64,000 nucleotides of DNA from Streptomyces lateritius (GCF_014649715.1 NZ_BMTO01000004.1:1-64000); one strand, 5' to 3'. Counted from the stretch's first letter, positions 8,304 to 17,524 are shown. Program-made: numbers and translations. Notes: generated by a model from the letters alone, not told the origin.

Positions 8304-8651
8304 CTACAGCAGTGACCGCAGCCGCAGCAGGTCGCGGAAGCCGGCCTCCAGCCTGACCCGGCCGGAGGCCCAGGCCTTGGCGAAGTTCAGCTCGCCGTTC
8401 ACCATCGCCACGAGGTCGTCGCCGGTCATCGCCAGGCGAATCTGCGCCTTGTCGGGCGGCGGCCCCGCCACCGTGTCCCGGACCTCGATCCGGCCGTCCG
8501 CGAGCATGCCGGTGAACGTCGTGTCCAGGTCCGTGAGGTGGCAGCTCAGCGTGCGGTCGAGCGCCGTGGCGCTGCGCACCTCGCCGTCCGCGTGGGTGAG
8601 ATTGTCCGAAAGCTTGTCGAGTGCGCTGCGGCACTCCTCGATCGTGGCCAT
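8304..8651 (-). CDS. SCP2 sterol-carrier-like domain protein
   Basis: The 115-residue protein is a single SCP2 lipid-binding fold. LSCHLTDLDTTFTGMLADG is followed by the typical ending GDDLVAMVNGELNFAKAWAS and GRVRLEAGFRDLLRL. SCP2 domains bind hydrophobic ligands; no ligand can be named here. I place the start at ATG 8651. The frame is open for another 69 codons upstream, but that part is the antisense of the next gene. A TACGGT hexamer 8 nt before the ATG suggests a leaderless or nearly leaderless mRNA. Confidence 0.85.
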   Translation of the reverse strand: MATIEECRSALDKLSDNLTHADGEVRSATALDRTLSCHLTDLDTTFTGMLADGRIEVRDTVAGPPPDKAQIRLAMTGDDLVAMVNGELNFAKAWASGRVRLEAGFRDLLRLRSLL

Positions 8652-8659
8652 CGCGACCG

Positions 8660-8687
8660 ACCGTACCCCAGAGCTTCGCGATAGCGT
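8660..8687. promoter_or_regulatory. Back-to-back -10 elements of a divergent pair
   Basis: The two start codons (8651 minus, 8694 plus) are only 42 bp apart. On the minus strand TACGGT occupies 8660-8665, 8 nt before its ATG. On the plus strand TAGCGT occupies 8682-8687, 6 nt before its ATG. Neither gene has a Shine-Dalgarno sequence. The -35 regions must overlap the opposite transcription unit, so the two promoters probably compete. Confidence 0.5.
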
Positions 8688-8693
8688 CGGGGG

Positions 8694-8978
8694 ATGGACG
8701 ACGTGATGCCGGAGCCGGAGCCGCAGGACACCACGGTGGGGCCGGCCCAGGACGCGGCCTTCGAGCCCGCCGCGCCCGCGCCGCTGGGCGTGCCGCTCAC
8801 CCCCACCGGGCACCCCGGCGTGGACGCCCTCCTCGGCCGTCTCGCGGACGCCGACCACCTAGCGGCCGACGGGCATCTGGAGGTGTACGAAGATGTACAC
8901 CGTGGGCTGCGCTCCGAGCTGACCTCGCTCGACACCGTCCGCCCCGGACCGACACCGCCGAACAACCTCAGGAGCTGA
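8694..8978 (+). CDS. Conserved small hypothetical protein
   Basis: The 94-residue product has an acidic, Pro/Ala-rich N-terminal half and a helical C-terminal half. The latter contains HPGVDALLGRLADADHLAA and HLEVYEDVHRGLRSEL. I do not recognise a named family, but a protein of this kind regularly precedes tlyA in Streptomyces, as far as I recall. The stop lies 7 bp before tlyA, so the two are probably co-transcribed. ATG 8694 sits 6 nt after TAGCGT and looks leaderless. Confidence 0.75.
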   Translation: MDDVMPEPEPQDTTVGPAQDAAFEPAAPAPLGVPLTPTGHPGVDALLGRLADADHLAADGHLEVYEDVHRGLRSELTSLDTVRPGPTPPNNLRS

Positions 8979-8985
8979 ACCGAAC

Positions 8986-9801
8986 GTGGCAGGAGTGGCA
9001 CGCCGCCGTCTCGACGCCGAGCTGGTACGCCGCAAGCTCGCGCGCTCGCGCGAGCACGCCAGTCAGCTGATCGCCGCCGGACGGGTGACCGTCGGCAAGA
9101 CCGTCGCGACCAAGCCCGCCACCCAGGTCGAGACCGCCGCGGCCATCGTCGTCTCGCAGGACGACGCCGACCCCGACTACGTCTCGCGCGGCGGTCACAA
9201 ACTGGCCGGTGCCTTCGCCGCCTTCGTACCGCGGGGACTCAAGGTCGAGGGACGGCGCGCGCTCGACGCCGGCGCGTCGACCGGCGGCTTCACCGACGTG
9301 CTGCTGCGCGCGGGCGCCGCCCACGTGGTCGCCGTCGACGTCGGCTACGGACAGCTCGCCTGGTCGCTGCAGAGCGACGAGCGGGTCACCGTGAAGGACC
9401 GGACGAACGTCCGCGAGCTGACCCTCGACGCGATCGACGGAACCCCGGTCGACCTGGTCGTCGGCGACCTCTCCTTCATCCCGCTCGGCCTGGTGCTGCC
9501 CGCCCTGGTGCGCTGCACCGCCCCCGACGCGGATCTCGTCCTGATGGTCAAGCCGCAGTTCGAGGTGGGCAAGGAGCGACTCGGGACCGGTGGAGTCGTC
9601 CGCAGCACCGAGCTGCGCGCGGACGCCGTACGGAACGTGGCGCGGCAGGCCGGTGAGCTCGGACTGGGTGTGCTGGGTGTCACGGCGAGCCCGCTGCCCG
9701 GGCCCTCGGGCAACGTCGAGTACTTTCTGTGGCTGCGGGCAGGGGCGCCCGCGCTGGATCCGGCGGATGTCGACCGCGCCGTGGCGGAGGGACCTCGTTG
9801 A
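8986..9801 (+). CDS. tlyA: TlyA-family rRNA 2'-O-methyltransferase
   Basis: The 271-residue protein begins with an S4 RNA-binding domain (residues 3 to about 60, with ARSREHASQLIAAGRVTVG). An FtsJ/RrmJ-like methyltransferase domain follows, with the SAM-binding motif LDAGASTGGFTDVLL (about residue 90) and VVGDLSFIPL (about residue 158). TlyA proteins 2'-O-methylate 16S and 23S rRNA, which in mycobacteria sets capreomycin sensitivity; an older name is hemolysin A. GTG 8986 is 7 bp after the previous stop. The stop overlaps the start of the NAD kinase gene, so the two are translationally coupled. Confidence 0.93.
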   Translation: MAGVARRRLDAELVRRKLARSREHASQLIAAGRVTVGKTVATKPATQVETAAAIVVSQDDADPDYVSRGGHKLAGAFAAFVPRGLKVEGRRALDAGASTGGFTDVLLRAGAAHVVAVDVGYGQLAWSLQSDERVTVKDRTNVRELTLDAIDGTPVDLVVGDLSFIPLGLVLPALVRCTAPDADLVLMVKPQFEVGKERLGTGGVVRSTELRADAVRNVARQAGELGLGVLGVTASPLPGPSGNVEYFLWLRAGAPALDPADVDRAVAEGPR

Positions 9802-10727
9802 GCTCAACGACCGCACCACCTGATGTTCGTCCTGGCAGTCGTACTGTCTTCCTGCTCGCGCACACCGGCCGGCCGGCCGCCGTGCGCAGCGCCGAACTCG
9901 TCGTCCTGGGCCTGCTGCGCAGCGGGATCGGCGTCCGCGTCCTGGAGGCGGAGGCGGCCGACCTGCCGCTGCCGCCGTCCGTGGAGGTGGTGCGGGAGGC
10001 CTGCTCCGACGCGCTCGACGGCTGCGAACTGCTCGTCGTGCTCGGCGGCGACGGGACGCTGCTGCGCGGCGCCGAGTTCTCGCGGGCGTCCGGCGTGCCG
10101 ATGCTCGGGGTCAACCTGGGGCGGGTCGGCTTCCTCGCGGAGGCCGAGCGCGACGACCTGGACAAGGTCGTGGACCGGGTGGTCACGCGGGCGTACGAGG
10201 TCGAGGAGCGGATGACCCTGGACGTGGCCGTCTACGAGAACGGTGACGTTCTGCACCGGGACTGGGCACTGAACGAGGCGGCCGTCCAGAAGGTCTCCCC
10301 GGAACGGATGCTGGAGGTCGTCCTCGCGATCGACGGCCGGCCGGTCACCGGTTTCGGCTGCGACGGCGTGATCTGCGCGACCCCGACGGGCTCGACGGCG
10401 TACGCCTTCTCGGCGGGCGGGCCGGTGATCTGGCCGGAGGTCGAGGCGCTGCTGATGGTGCCGATCGGCGCGCACGCGCTGTTCGCCAAGCCGCTGGTGA
10501 CGACGCCGGAGTCGGTGCTGACGGTGGAGGTGGAGCCGCACACGCCGCACGGCGTGCTGTGGTGCGACGGCCGGCGGACGGTGGAACTCCCGTCCGGGGC
10601 ACGGGTGGAGGTACGGCGCGGGGCGGTGCCGGTACGGCTGGCACGGCTGCACCACGCCTCCTTCACCGACCGGCTGGTCGCGAAGTTCGCCCTGCCGGTC
10701 TCGGGCTGGCGCGGCGCGCCGCGCTAG
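9798..10727 (+). CDS. nadK: NAD kinase
   Basis: The 309-residue enzyme phosphorylates NAD+ to NADP+. It shows the family motifs VVLGGDGTLLRGAEF (GGDG, about residue 78), NLGRVGFLAEAE and CATPTGSTAYAFSAGGP (about residue 193). I choose TTG 9798, which overlaps the tlyA stop (TTGA). The conserved part begins soon after, with RTVFLLAHTGRP. Length is normal. The neighbours tlyA and recN are the standard Streptomyces context. Confidence 0.94.
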   Translation: MSSTTAPPDVRPGSRTVFLLAHTGRPAAVRSAELVVLGLLRSGIGVRVLEAEAADLPLPPSVEVVREACSDALDGCELLVVLGGDGTLLRGAEFSRASGVPMLGVNLGRVGFLAEAERDDLDKVVDRVVTRAYEVEERMTLDVAVYENGDVLHRDWALNEAAVQKVSPERMLEVVLAIDGRPVTGFGCDGVICATPTGSTAYAFSAGGPVIWPEVEALLMVPIGAHALFAKPLVTTPESVLTVEVEPHTPHGVLWCDGRRTVELPSGARVEVRRGAVPVRLARLHHASFTDRLVAKFALPVSGWRGAPR

Positions 10728-10850
10728 CCATGTTTCCGTACGGGGGCGGGCGCCCGGCGGGCCCCACCCCCACGGGTGACAACCGCTTTCCCGACCTGCG
10801 GGTTCATCACGTTCCGGCAGGGGCCGTCGCACAGCCGGGCTCGGACCTCG

Positions 10851-10856
10851 TAAGGT
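10851..10856 (+). promoter_or_regulatory. -10 hexamer before recN
   Basis: TAAGGT lies 7 nt before GTG 10864 in a 136-bp gap after the NAD kinase gene. No ribosome-binding site precedes the GTG, so recN may have its own leaderless promoter. The -35 element is not obvious. Confidence 0.45.
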
Positions 10857-10863
10857 CTTCCCC

Positions 10864-12594
10864 GTGTTGGAGGAGATGCGGATACGGTCGCTCGGGGTCA
10901 TCGACGACGCGGTCGTCGAGCTGTCGCCCGGTTTCACCGCGGTGACGGGCGAGACCGGTGCGGGCAAGACCATGGTCGTGACCAGCCTCGGGCTGCTGCT
11001 CGGCGGGCGCGCCGATCCGGCCCTGGTGCGGATCGGCGCGGCGTCCGCCGTGGTCGAGGGGCGGATCAGCGTGCCCGCGGGCGCCCCCGCCGCCGTACGG
11101 GCCGAGGAGGCGGGCGCCGAGCTGGACGACGGCGCACTGCTCGTCAGCCGGACGATCTCGGCCGAGGGACGCTCGCGGGCCCATCTCGGCGGGCGCTCCG
11201 TGCCCGTCGGGCTGCTCGCCGAGCTCGCCGACGAACTCGTCGCCGTCCACGGCCAGACCGATCAGCAGGGCCTGCTCAAACCGGCCCGGCAGCGGGGGGC
11301 CCTGGACCGGTACGCGGGCGACGCCGTCGCCGTACCGCTGGCCGCGTACGGCGAGGCGTACCGGCGGCTGCGGGCCGTCGTCGCCGAACTGGACGAGATC
11401 ACCACGCGTGCGCGGGAGCGGGCGCAGGAGGCCGATCTGCTGCGCTTCGGGCTCGGCGAGATCGAGGCCGTCGAACCGCGGGCAGGCGAGGACGTCGAAC
11501 TCGCAGCCGAGGCCGAGCGGCTCGGTCACGCCGAAGCCCTCGCGTCGGCCGCCGCCCTGGCGCACGGCGCGCTCGCCGGGAACCCCGAGGACCCGGAGGC
11601 CGTCGACGCGACGACCCTGGTCGCGGGCGCCGGACGCGCGCTGGAGGCCGTACGGTCCCACGATCCGGCGCTGGCCGCGCTCGCGGACCGGATGGGGGAG
11701 ATCTCGATCCTCCTCGCCGACGTGGCGGGGGAGCTCGCCGGCTACGCCGACGACCTGGACGCCGATCCGCGACGGCTCGCCGTCGTCGAGGAGCGGCGCG
11801 CGACGCTGACCCAGCTCACCCGGAAGTACGGCGCGGACGTCGCCGCCGTCCTGGCGTGGGCGGAGGAGAGCGCGGCCCGGCTCACCGAACTGGAGGGCGA
11901 CGACGACCGGATCGGCGAGCTGACGGCCGAACGGGACTCGTTGCGGGCGGAACTGTCGGTCCTCGCCCAGGCGCTCACGGACGCCCGTACGGAGGCGGCG
12001 GCCCGGTTCGCCGACGCCGTCACCGCAGAACTGGCCTCGCTGGCCATGCCCCACGCGCGCGTGTCCTTCGACATCCGGCAGACCGAGGACCCCGAGGGCG
12101 TCGAGGTCGGCGGACGGACGGTGGCCTACGGGCCGTCCGGCGCCGACGAGGTCGAACTCCTCCTCGCCCCGCACCCGGGGGCACCGCCGCGGCCGATCGC
12201 CAAGGGGGCGTCCGGCGGTGAGCTGTCGCGGGTGATGCTCGCGGTGGAGGTCGTCTTCGCCGGTACGGACCCGGTGCCGACGTACCTCTTCGACGAGGTC
12301 GACGCGGGCGTCGGCGGCAAGGCGGCCGTGGAGATCGGCCGCCGGCTCGCGAAGCTCGCCAAGTCCGCGCAGGTCGTCGTGGTCACCCACCTTCCGCAGG
12401 TCGCGGCCTTCGCGGACCGCCAGCTCCTGGTGGAGAAGACCCACGACGGCTCCGTGACGCGCTCCGGCGTGACGGTCCTGGAGGGAGAGGACCGCGTCCG
12501 GGAGCTGTCCCGGATGCTGGCGGGCCAGGAGGACTCGGAAACGGCCCGCGCGCACGCGGAGGAACTCTTGGCGACGGCGCGCGCGGACGCCTGA
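10864..12594 (+). CDS. recN: DNA repair protein RecN
   Basis: The 576-residue protein is an SMC-like ATPase acting early in double-strand break repair. It has Walker A GETGAGKT (residues 29-36) and the RecN motif HGQTDQQGLL (about residue 137). A central coiled-coil region follows (about 160-390, rich in Ala, Glu, Leu and Arg). The C-terminal half has SGGELSRVMLAVE (about residue 452) and Walker B TYLFDEVDAGVGG. Length is usual for the family. GTG 10864 gives MLEEMRIRSLG; ATG 10876 would remove only four residues. Confidence 0.95.
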   Translation: MLEEMRIRSLGVIDDAVVELSPGFTAVTGETGAGKTMVVTSLGLLLGGRADPALVRIGAASAVVEGRISVPAGAPAAVRAEEAGAELDDGALLVSRTISAEGRSRAHLGGRSVPVGLLAELADELVAVHGQTDQQGLLKPARQRGALDRYAGDAVAVPLAAYGEAYRRLRAVVAELDEITTRARERAQEADLLRFGLGEIEAVEPRAGEDVELAAEAERLGHAEALASAAALAHGALAGNPEDPEAVDATTLVAGAGRALEAVRSHDPALAALADRMGEISILLADVAGELAGYADDLDADPRRLAVVEERRATLTQLTRKYGADVAAVLAWAEESAARLTELEGDDDRIGELTAERDSLRAELSVLAQALTDARTEAAARFADAVTAELASLAMPHARVSFDIRQTEDPEGVEVGGRTVAYGPSGADEVELLLAPHPGAPPRPIAKGASGGELSRVMLAVEVVFAGTDPVPTYLFDEVDAGVGGKAAVEIGRRLAKLAKSAQVVVVTHLPQVAAFADRQLLVEKTHDGSVTRSGVTVLEGEDRVRELSRMLAGQEDSETARAHAEELLATARADA

Positions 12595-12653
12595 GGATCG
12601 GGGCCCGCCGGCCCGAGGACCGGAGGTCCGAGGCCGCTCCGCTCCGGGGCTCG

Positions 12654-12938
12654 GTGCCTCGCCGGGCGGGCTCGCCGCGCCCGCTTCGAGGCCTCGGCGA
12701 GCGCCGGACCGGCGCCGCGGCCGCCGTCCTCGGCGAGCGCACCATGCTCGGCGACACGGGCGCACACGCGCTGGGCGCGGCCGTCGGCTGCGCCGTCGTC
12801 GCCGGGAACGGCCGGCTCGGGCTCGCCCTCCACGCGGCCGGACTCGTCGCCGTCGCGGCATACGGCGAGCGACGCGAGGCGGGGATCTCCCCGGCGGAGG
12901 CCGGGGCAAGTCAGCGCACTCGCACCTCACCCGTGTGA
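12654..12938 (+). pseudogene. Likely C-terminal remnant of a MraY/WecA-type phosphoglycosyl transferase
   Basis: The stretch between recN and the glycosyltransferase encodes TMLGDTGAHALGAAVG followed by a hydrophobic segment (LGLALHAAGLVAVAAYGE). The GDxGxxxLG pattern and the helix after it resemble the last conserved motif of polyprenyl-phosphate hexose-1-phosphate transferases. Everything before it (12595-12730) is repetitive GC-rich sequence without coding character, so only the tail of a larger gene seems to remain. An internal ATG at 12744 could still give a 64-residue peptide. The assignment rests on one motif and needs a homology search. Confidence 0.4.
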
Positions 12939-13039
12939 GTGATCCGGCCCGGTGAGTCGAGGCGCCCGACACAGGAACGACACGACAACGAAGCGGCTTC
13001 GGTGCCGGAACGTGCGTGCGGGCTGGCATCCTTGGGCGC

Positions 13040-14122
13040 GTGACACAGCTCCGTACGGTCCAAGTGCTGGGCGGCGGCAGCGCGGGCAGCAGCGCTCACG
13101 TCAGATCACTTGCCTCGGGGCTGGTGGCGAGGGGCGTGCGGGTGACCGTGTGCGCCCCGGCCGAGCTCGATCACGCCTACGACTTCCGCGGCGCCGGCGC
13201 ACACTTCGTACCCGTTCCGCGCCTGGGCGGCCCCGCGACCCTCGCGATGCTCCGCAACGCCTTCATCGGCGCGGACGTCGTGCACGCCCACGGTCTGCAC
13301 GCCTCGGTACGGGCCACGCTCGTGCTGGCGGGCGGCGTCCGGGCGCCGGCGCTCGTGACGACCTGGCACACCCGGGGCCACGCCGACGGGGCGCGGGGCG
13401 GTCTGGTGCGACTGCTCGAGCGAAGGAGCGTACGGGCGGCTGCCGTCGTGCTCGGCACGTCCTCGGAGCTCGTGGACCGGGCGCGCAGACGAGGAGCGCG
13501 GGACGCCAGGCTCGCCCCGGTGTCGGTGCCCGCCTCGCGGGCGCCGGTCTGCCTGCACGACGGCAAGGCGCGGGCGGAACTGGGCGCGGTGGACCGGCCG
13601 TTGCTGATGGCGGTCGGCGCTCTGGTGCCCGAGCGAGGGTACGGGATGCTGCTCGACGCCGCACGGGTGTGGCGGGACCTCGACCCGCAGCCGCTTCTCG
13701 TGATCGCGGGGGAGGGGCGCGAACGGGCGGCCCTCCAGCGCCGGATCGAGGAGGAGGGCCTCGCCGTCCGGCTGATCGGCCGCCGGGACGATGTGGCGGA
13801 GCTGCTGGCGGCGGCGGACGTGGCGGTCCTGACGTCCCGCTGGGAGTCCCGCTCGCTGCTCGCGCAGGAGGCCCTGCGCCTCGGGGTGCCGCTGGTGGCG
13901 ACGGCGGTGGGCGGTGTGCCGGAACTGGTCGGCGACGCGGCCGAGTTGGTCCCCTGGGGAGATGCCGAGGCGCTGGCGACGGCGGTGCGGGGGCTGCTGG
14001 AGGACGTGGACCGCCGGATGGACCTGGCGGCGGCGGGACGCGTACAGGCGAGGACGTGGCCGACGGAGGACGAGACGATCGCGCACGTCCTGAGCGTGTA
14101 CGACGAGCTGGTGGGGTGCTGA
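13040..14122 (+). CDS. Glycosyltransferase, GT4 family (GT-B fold)
   Basis: The 360-residue product opens with LRTVQVLGGGSAGSSAHVRS, the N-terminal glycine loop of GT-B enzymes. It ends with the donor-binding EX7E motif in SRWESRSLLAQEALRLG, followed by ATAVGGVPEL. Middle sequences DVVHAHGLHAS and VIAGEGRERAAL are typical of the family. It transfers a sugar from a nucleotide donor; neither sugar nor acceptor can be named. I prefer GTG 13040; an earlier in-frame GTG (13016) adds eight unconserved residues. CATCCT 7 nt upstream may be a weak -10. Confidence 0.88.
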   Translation: MTQLRTVQVLGGGSAGSSAHVRSLASGLVARGVRVTVCAPAELDHAYDFRGAGAHFVPVPRLGGPATLAMLRNAFIGADVVHAHGLHASVRATLVLAGGVRAPALVTTWHTRGHADGARGGLVRLLERRSVRAAAVVLGTSSELVDRARRRGARDARLAPVSVPASRAPVCLHDGKARAELGAVDRPLLMAVGALVPERGYGMLLDAARVWRDLDPQPLLVIAGEGRERAALQRRIEEEGLAVRLIGRRDDVAELLAAADVAVLTSRWESRSLLAQEALRLGVPLVATAVGGVPELVGDAAELVPWGDAEALATAVRGLLEDVDRRMDLAAAGRVQARTWPTEDETIAHVLSVYDELVGC

Positions 14123-14154
14123 CAACGCCGACACCCCGGCACTCCTGACGCGCC

Positions 14155-15786
14155 CTACGTCGTGTGGCGTCTCGCCCGCAGGGCCAGCGACAGCGCGAGC
14201 ACCGTCTGCGGGTCGTCCAGGTCCGTCCCCAGCAGCTCCGAGATACGGGCCAGGCGGTTGTAGAGCGTCTGGCGGTTCAGGTGGAGCTCCCGGGCCGTCT
14301 CCGCCTTGCGGCCCGCGTGCGCCAGATACGTCTCCAGGGTCGGCAGCAGCGGCGGGCGTGACGTGCGGTCGTGGTCGCGGAGGGGGCCGATCGCCCGGTC
14401 CACGAAGGCCGGCAGGACGGTGTCGCCGTGGTGGTGCAGGCGCCACAGCAGCAGGTCGATGTCCAGCCGCCGGGCGTCGTACCAGGGCCGGTCCGAAAGG
14501 CCCTGGGCCGCCGTCGCCGTCTCCGCCGCGTGACGCAGGCCCGCGGAGGCCGCCGCCCAGCTCCCCGCGACACCGACCACGACCACCGGCGGATGGGTGC
14601 CGGCGCGTTCGAGCCCCGCCCGCTCCACGCCCGCCCGCAGCGCCGCCGCGACCCGGTCGGCCACCGCCGTACGCTCCGTCTCCGACCGCAGCCCGAGGAG
14701 GAGCGGGACCCTGCCCTCCACCGGACGTACACCGAGCAGCACCGGGACGCCCACCGACGCCAGCTCCTCCAGGACCGCCCGCGCGAGCAGCGCCCAGTTC
14801 CCGGACGGCGAGAGCTCGGAGGCCAGCCGCATCACCACCGGCAACAGCGGCCCGTCGCCCGGCTTGAAACCGAGGACCCGCGCCTGCGCCGGCGCGTCCT
14901 CCGCCGCGATCCGGCCCTCCGCCAGGTCCGTCAGGAAGTCGCCCCGGCCGCGCGCCGCCAGCTCCTCCTCCTGGCGGGCCTGCATCAGGACGACCGCCAG
15001 GAGACCCGCCGCCCGGTCCGCCGCCATCCGGTGGACGGGCGACAGGGGCCCCGAGACCGCCAGGAGCACCAGCCGGGCCCGCACCGATCCGCTGCCGGGC
15101 CCGCCCCCGCCCGGCACGTCCACCAGGACCGCGCCCGTCGGCGGCCCCGACTCGCGTGCCGCCCGCTGTCCGCGCAGCCCGTCCCACACCTGCAGCGGGT
15201 CCGCCGGGGCCGACTCCGCGCCCGCCGCGTAGAGGAGCTGGCCCTCCGGCGTCTCGAGGAAGACCGGGTTCGCCGTGAAATCGGCCAGGATCCGCAGCAC
15301 CTGCGGCACCCCGCCCCCACCGAGCAGCGCCTCCGTGCACTGCCGGTGGACCTCCTCCGCCTGCCGCAGCAGGGCGTAGTGTCCGTTGACGATCTCGGTG
15401 TGGATCTCCTCCGTCACGGCGACGAAGGGGACCTCCCGGTGGAGCTGCACCAGCGGCAGACCCGCCGACCGGGCCGTCTCCACGATCGTCGCCGGCAGCC
15501 GCGAGAAACGCGGTCCCAGCTCCACGACCAGCGCCGCGATGCCACGGTCCGCGAGCCGCCGCACGAACGCCCGCTGCTCGGCCGGTCGCGTGCCGAGTCC
15601 CAGCCCTGTTGTCAGCAGCAGCTCGCCGCCCTTGAGCAGCGACGCGATGTTCGGGACCTCACCCGCGTGCACCCAGCGCACCGTCCGGTGCAGCCGGTCG
15701 GCGCCGGCGACGACCTCCGGGAGCCCGCCGTGGAGGCCGGGCAGCTCCAGCGCCCGCTGCACGGTGATCCCGCCCTGATTGTCCAT
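14155..15786 (-). CDS. PucR-family transcriptional regulator
   Basis: The 543-residue protein has the N-terminal PucR ligand domain (residues 8 to about 125, with HAGEVPNIASLLKGGELLLT and LVQLHREVPFVAVTEEIH). A variable GGDEF-like middle follows. The C-terminal PucR helix-turn-helix lies at about 485-540 (AHAGRKAETARELHLNRQTL, then YNRLARISELLG). Regulators of this type respond to nitrogen-rich metabolites such as purines, GABA or amines. It is divergent from a permease/amine oxidase pair and is the obvious candidate to control it. TAGCGT 7 nt before ATG 15786 suggests leaderless expression. Confidence 0.92.
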   Translation of the reverse strand: MDNQGGITVQRALELPGLHGGLPEVVAGADRLHRTVRWVHAGEVPNIASLLKGGELLLTTGLGLGTRPAEQRAFVRRLADRGIAALVVELGPRFSRLPATIVETARSAGLPLVQLHREVPFVAVTEEIHTEIVNGHYALLRQAEEVHRQCTEALLGGGGVPQVLRILADFTANPVFLETPEGQLLYAAGAESAPADPLQVWDGLRGQRAARESGPPTGAVLVDVPGGGGPGSGSVRARLVLLAVSGPLSPVHRMAADRAAGLLAVVLMQARQEEELAARGRGDFLTDLAEGRIAAEDAPAQARVLGFKPGDGPLLPVVMRLASELSPSGNWALLARAVLEELASVGVPVLLGVRPVEGRVPLLLGLRSETERTAVADRVAAALRAGVERAGLERAGTHPPVVVVGVAGSWAAASAGLRHAAETATAAQGLSDRPWYDARRLDIDLLLWRLHHHGDTVLPAFVDRAIGPLRDHDRTSRPPLLPTLETYLAHAGRKAETARELHLNRQTLYNRLARISELLGTDLDDPQTVLALSLALRARRHTT

Positions 15787-15793
15787 GGGCCGG

Positions 15794-15799
15794 ACGCTA
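15794..15799 (-). promoter_or_regulatory. -10 hexamer before the PucR regulator gene
   Basis: On the minus strand TAGCGT is separated from ATG 15786 by 7 nt, with no ribosome-binding site. It lies in the 160-bp divergent region shared with the permease gene, where autoregulation and control of the permease could meet. Confidence 0.5.
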
Positions 15800-15946
15800 C
15801 CTCCGTGGGTGTTGTGACGACATCACCCGACGGCCACGGGACCGGACAGTCCGTCCCCCGTCTGGACAACACGTCGCCCCAACAGGCCAATTGCGCGACC
15901 GCATGTCGATTGTGGCGTACATCACCCCGGAGGATGCTCTCCCGCC

Positions 15947-17524
15947 ATGGCAGAGAACTCCACACCTGGCTCCCACCCCGGCTCCATCCCGCGGTCCGCC
16001 CCCGGCTCCGCCCCCGAGGTGCACCGACTCAAGGCGAACTCGGTCGGGATCGTCGGCGTCGTCTTCATGGCCGTCGCCACCGCCGCCCCGATCACGGCGA
16101 TGACCGGCAACCTCCCCATCGCCGTCGGCTTCGGCAACGGCACGGGCGCCCCCGCCGGCTACCTCTTCGCGACGCTGGTCCTGACCGTCTTCTCGGTCGG
16201 CTACGTCGCCATGGCCAAACGCATCACCGCCGCCGGCGCCTTCTACGGCTACATCTCGCACGGCCTCGGCCGGATCGCCGGCATGGCCTCCGGGATGCTC
16301 GCCGTCCTCGCGTACATCGTCTTCGAGGCCTCCATCGTCGGCGTCTTCGCCTACTTCACCAAAACGACGGTCGCCGACCAGCTCGGTGTGGATCTGCCGT
16401 GGATCGTGTACGCGGCGGCGATGCTCGCCGTCACCGGAGTCCTCGCCCACTTCGACATCAACCTCACCGCCAAGGCCCTCGGCGTGATGCTGATCGCCGA
16501 GATCGCGGTCCTGTTCGCCGTCGCCACCGCCGTGCTGATCGCCGGCGGCGGCCCCGACGGCATCCCCGTCGAGCCCATCAACCCCAAGAACGCGTTCACC
16601 GGCGCCTCCGCCGGCCTCGGGCTCTTCTTCGCCTTCTGGTCCTGGGTCGGCTTCGAGTCCACCGCGATGTACGGCGAGGAGTCCCGCGACCCCAAGCGGG
16701 TCATCCCCAGGGCCACCCTGATCTCCGTCGTCGGCGTCGGCCTCTTCTACATCTACGTCTCCTGGATGACGATCGCCGGCAACGGCCTCGCCGGCTCCGT
16801 GAAGCTCTCGTCCTCCGCCACGCCCCTCGACCTCTTCTTCGCCCCCGCCCAGTCATTCATCGGCGCCTGGGCCGTCGACGCCTTCCAGTGGCTGCTGCTC
16901 ACCGGTTCCTTCGCCTGCGGCATGGCCTTCCACCAGTGCGCCGCTCGCTATCTGTACGCCATCGGCCGCGAGGGCTTCCTCCACCCGGCCCTCGGCCGTA
17001 CGCACCCCCGGCACGGATCCCCGTACATCGCCTCCTACGTCCAGAGCGCCATCGCCGTCCTCCTCGTCGGCGCCTTCTGGCTCACCGGCCAGGACCCGTA
17101 CATCCACCTCTACACCCTGCTCGCGATCCTCGGCACGATGGCGATCCTGATCGTCCAGACGCTCTGCTCCTTCGCCGTCATCGGGTACTTCCGCAAGAAC
17201 CACCCCGAGGACCGGCACTGGTTCAAGACCCTCACCGCGCCGCTGCTCGGCGGCATCGGGATGACCGCCGTCGTCGTCCTGCTGATCGTCAACATGGAGA
17301 CCGCGGCCGGACTCGCCGCCGACTCGCTCTTCTTCAAGGCCATCCCGTGGATCGTCGCAGCGGTCTTCCTCGGCGGCCTCGGCCTCGGCCTCCATCTCAA
17401 GGCCAGGCGGCCCGAGCGCTACGAGATCATCGGCCGGATCGTCCTGGAGGACGCGACCGAGCGCACCGACGAGCCCGAGCAGCCGGCCACCGCCCCCGCC
17501 GTGTCCCCGATCTCCCAGAGCTGA
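15947..17524 (+). CDS. APC-superfamily amino acid/amine permease
   Basis: The 525-residue protein has about 12 hydrophobic segments after a polar 30-residue N-terminus. The APC signature VGIVGVVFMAVATAAPITAM (first transmembrane segment) is followed by FYGYISHGLGRIAGMASG and FWSWVGFESTAMYGEESRDP (segments 3 and 6). It imports a cationic or aromatic amino acid or an amine by proton symport. The downstream oxidase, 25 bp away and probably in the same operon, suggests that an amine is the cargo. A weak GGAGG lies 11 nt before ATG 15947. Confidence 0.92.
   Translation: MAENSTPGSHPGSIPRSAPGSAPEVHRLKANSVGIVGVVFMAVATAAPITAMTGNLPIAVGFGNGTGAPAGYLFATLVLTVFSVGYVAMAKRITAAGAFYGYISHGLGRIAGMASGMLAVLAYIVFEASIVGVFAYFTKTTVADQLGVDLPWIVYAAAMLAVTGVLAHFDINLTAKALGVMLIAEIAVLFAVATAVLIAGGGPDGIPVEPINPKNAFTGASAGLGLFFAFWSWVGFESTAMYGEESRDPKRVIPRATLISVVGVGLFYIYVSWMTIAGNGLAGSVKLSSSATPLDLFFAPAQSFIGAWAVDAFQWLLLTGSFACGMAFHQCAARYLYAIGREGFLHPALGRTHPRHGSPYIASYVQSAIAVLLVGAFWLTGQDPYIHLYTLLAILGTMAILIVQTLCSFAVIGYFRKNHPEDRHWFKTLTAPLLGGIGMTAVVVLLIVNMETAAGLAADSLFFKAIPWIVAAVFLGGLGLGLHLKARRPERYEIIGRIVLEDATERTDEPEQPATAPAVSPISQS

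Noticed and set aside
13106-15340. A 744-codon minus-strand frame
   Set aside because: It runs through the glycosyltransferase and PucR genes in the wrong frame, with Gly/Ala/Arg-rich composition and no motif.
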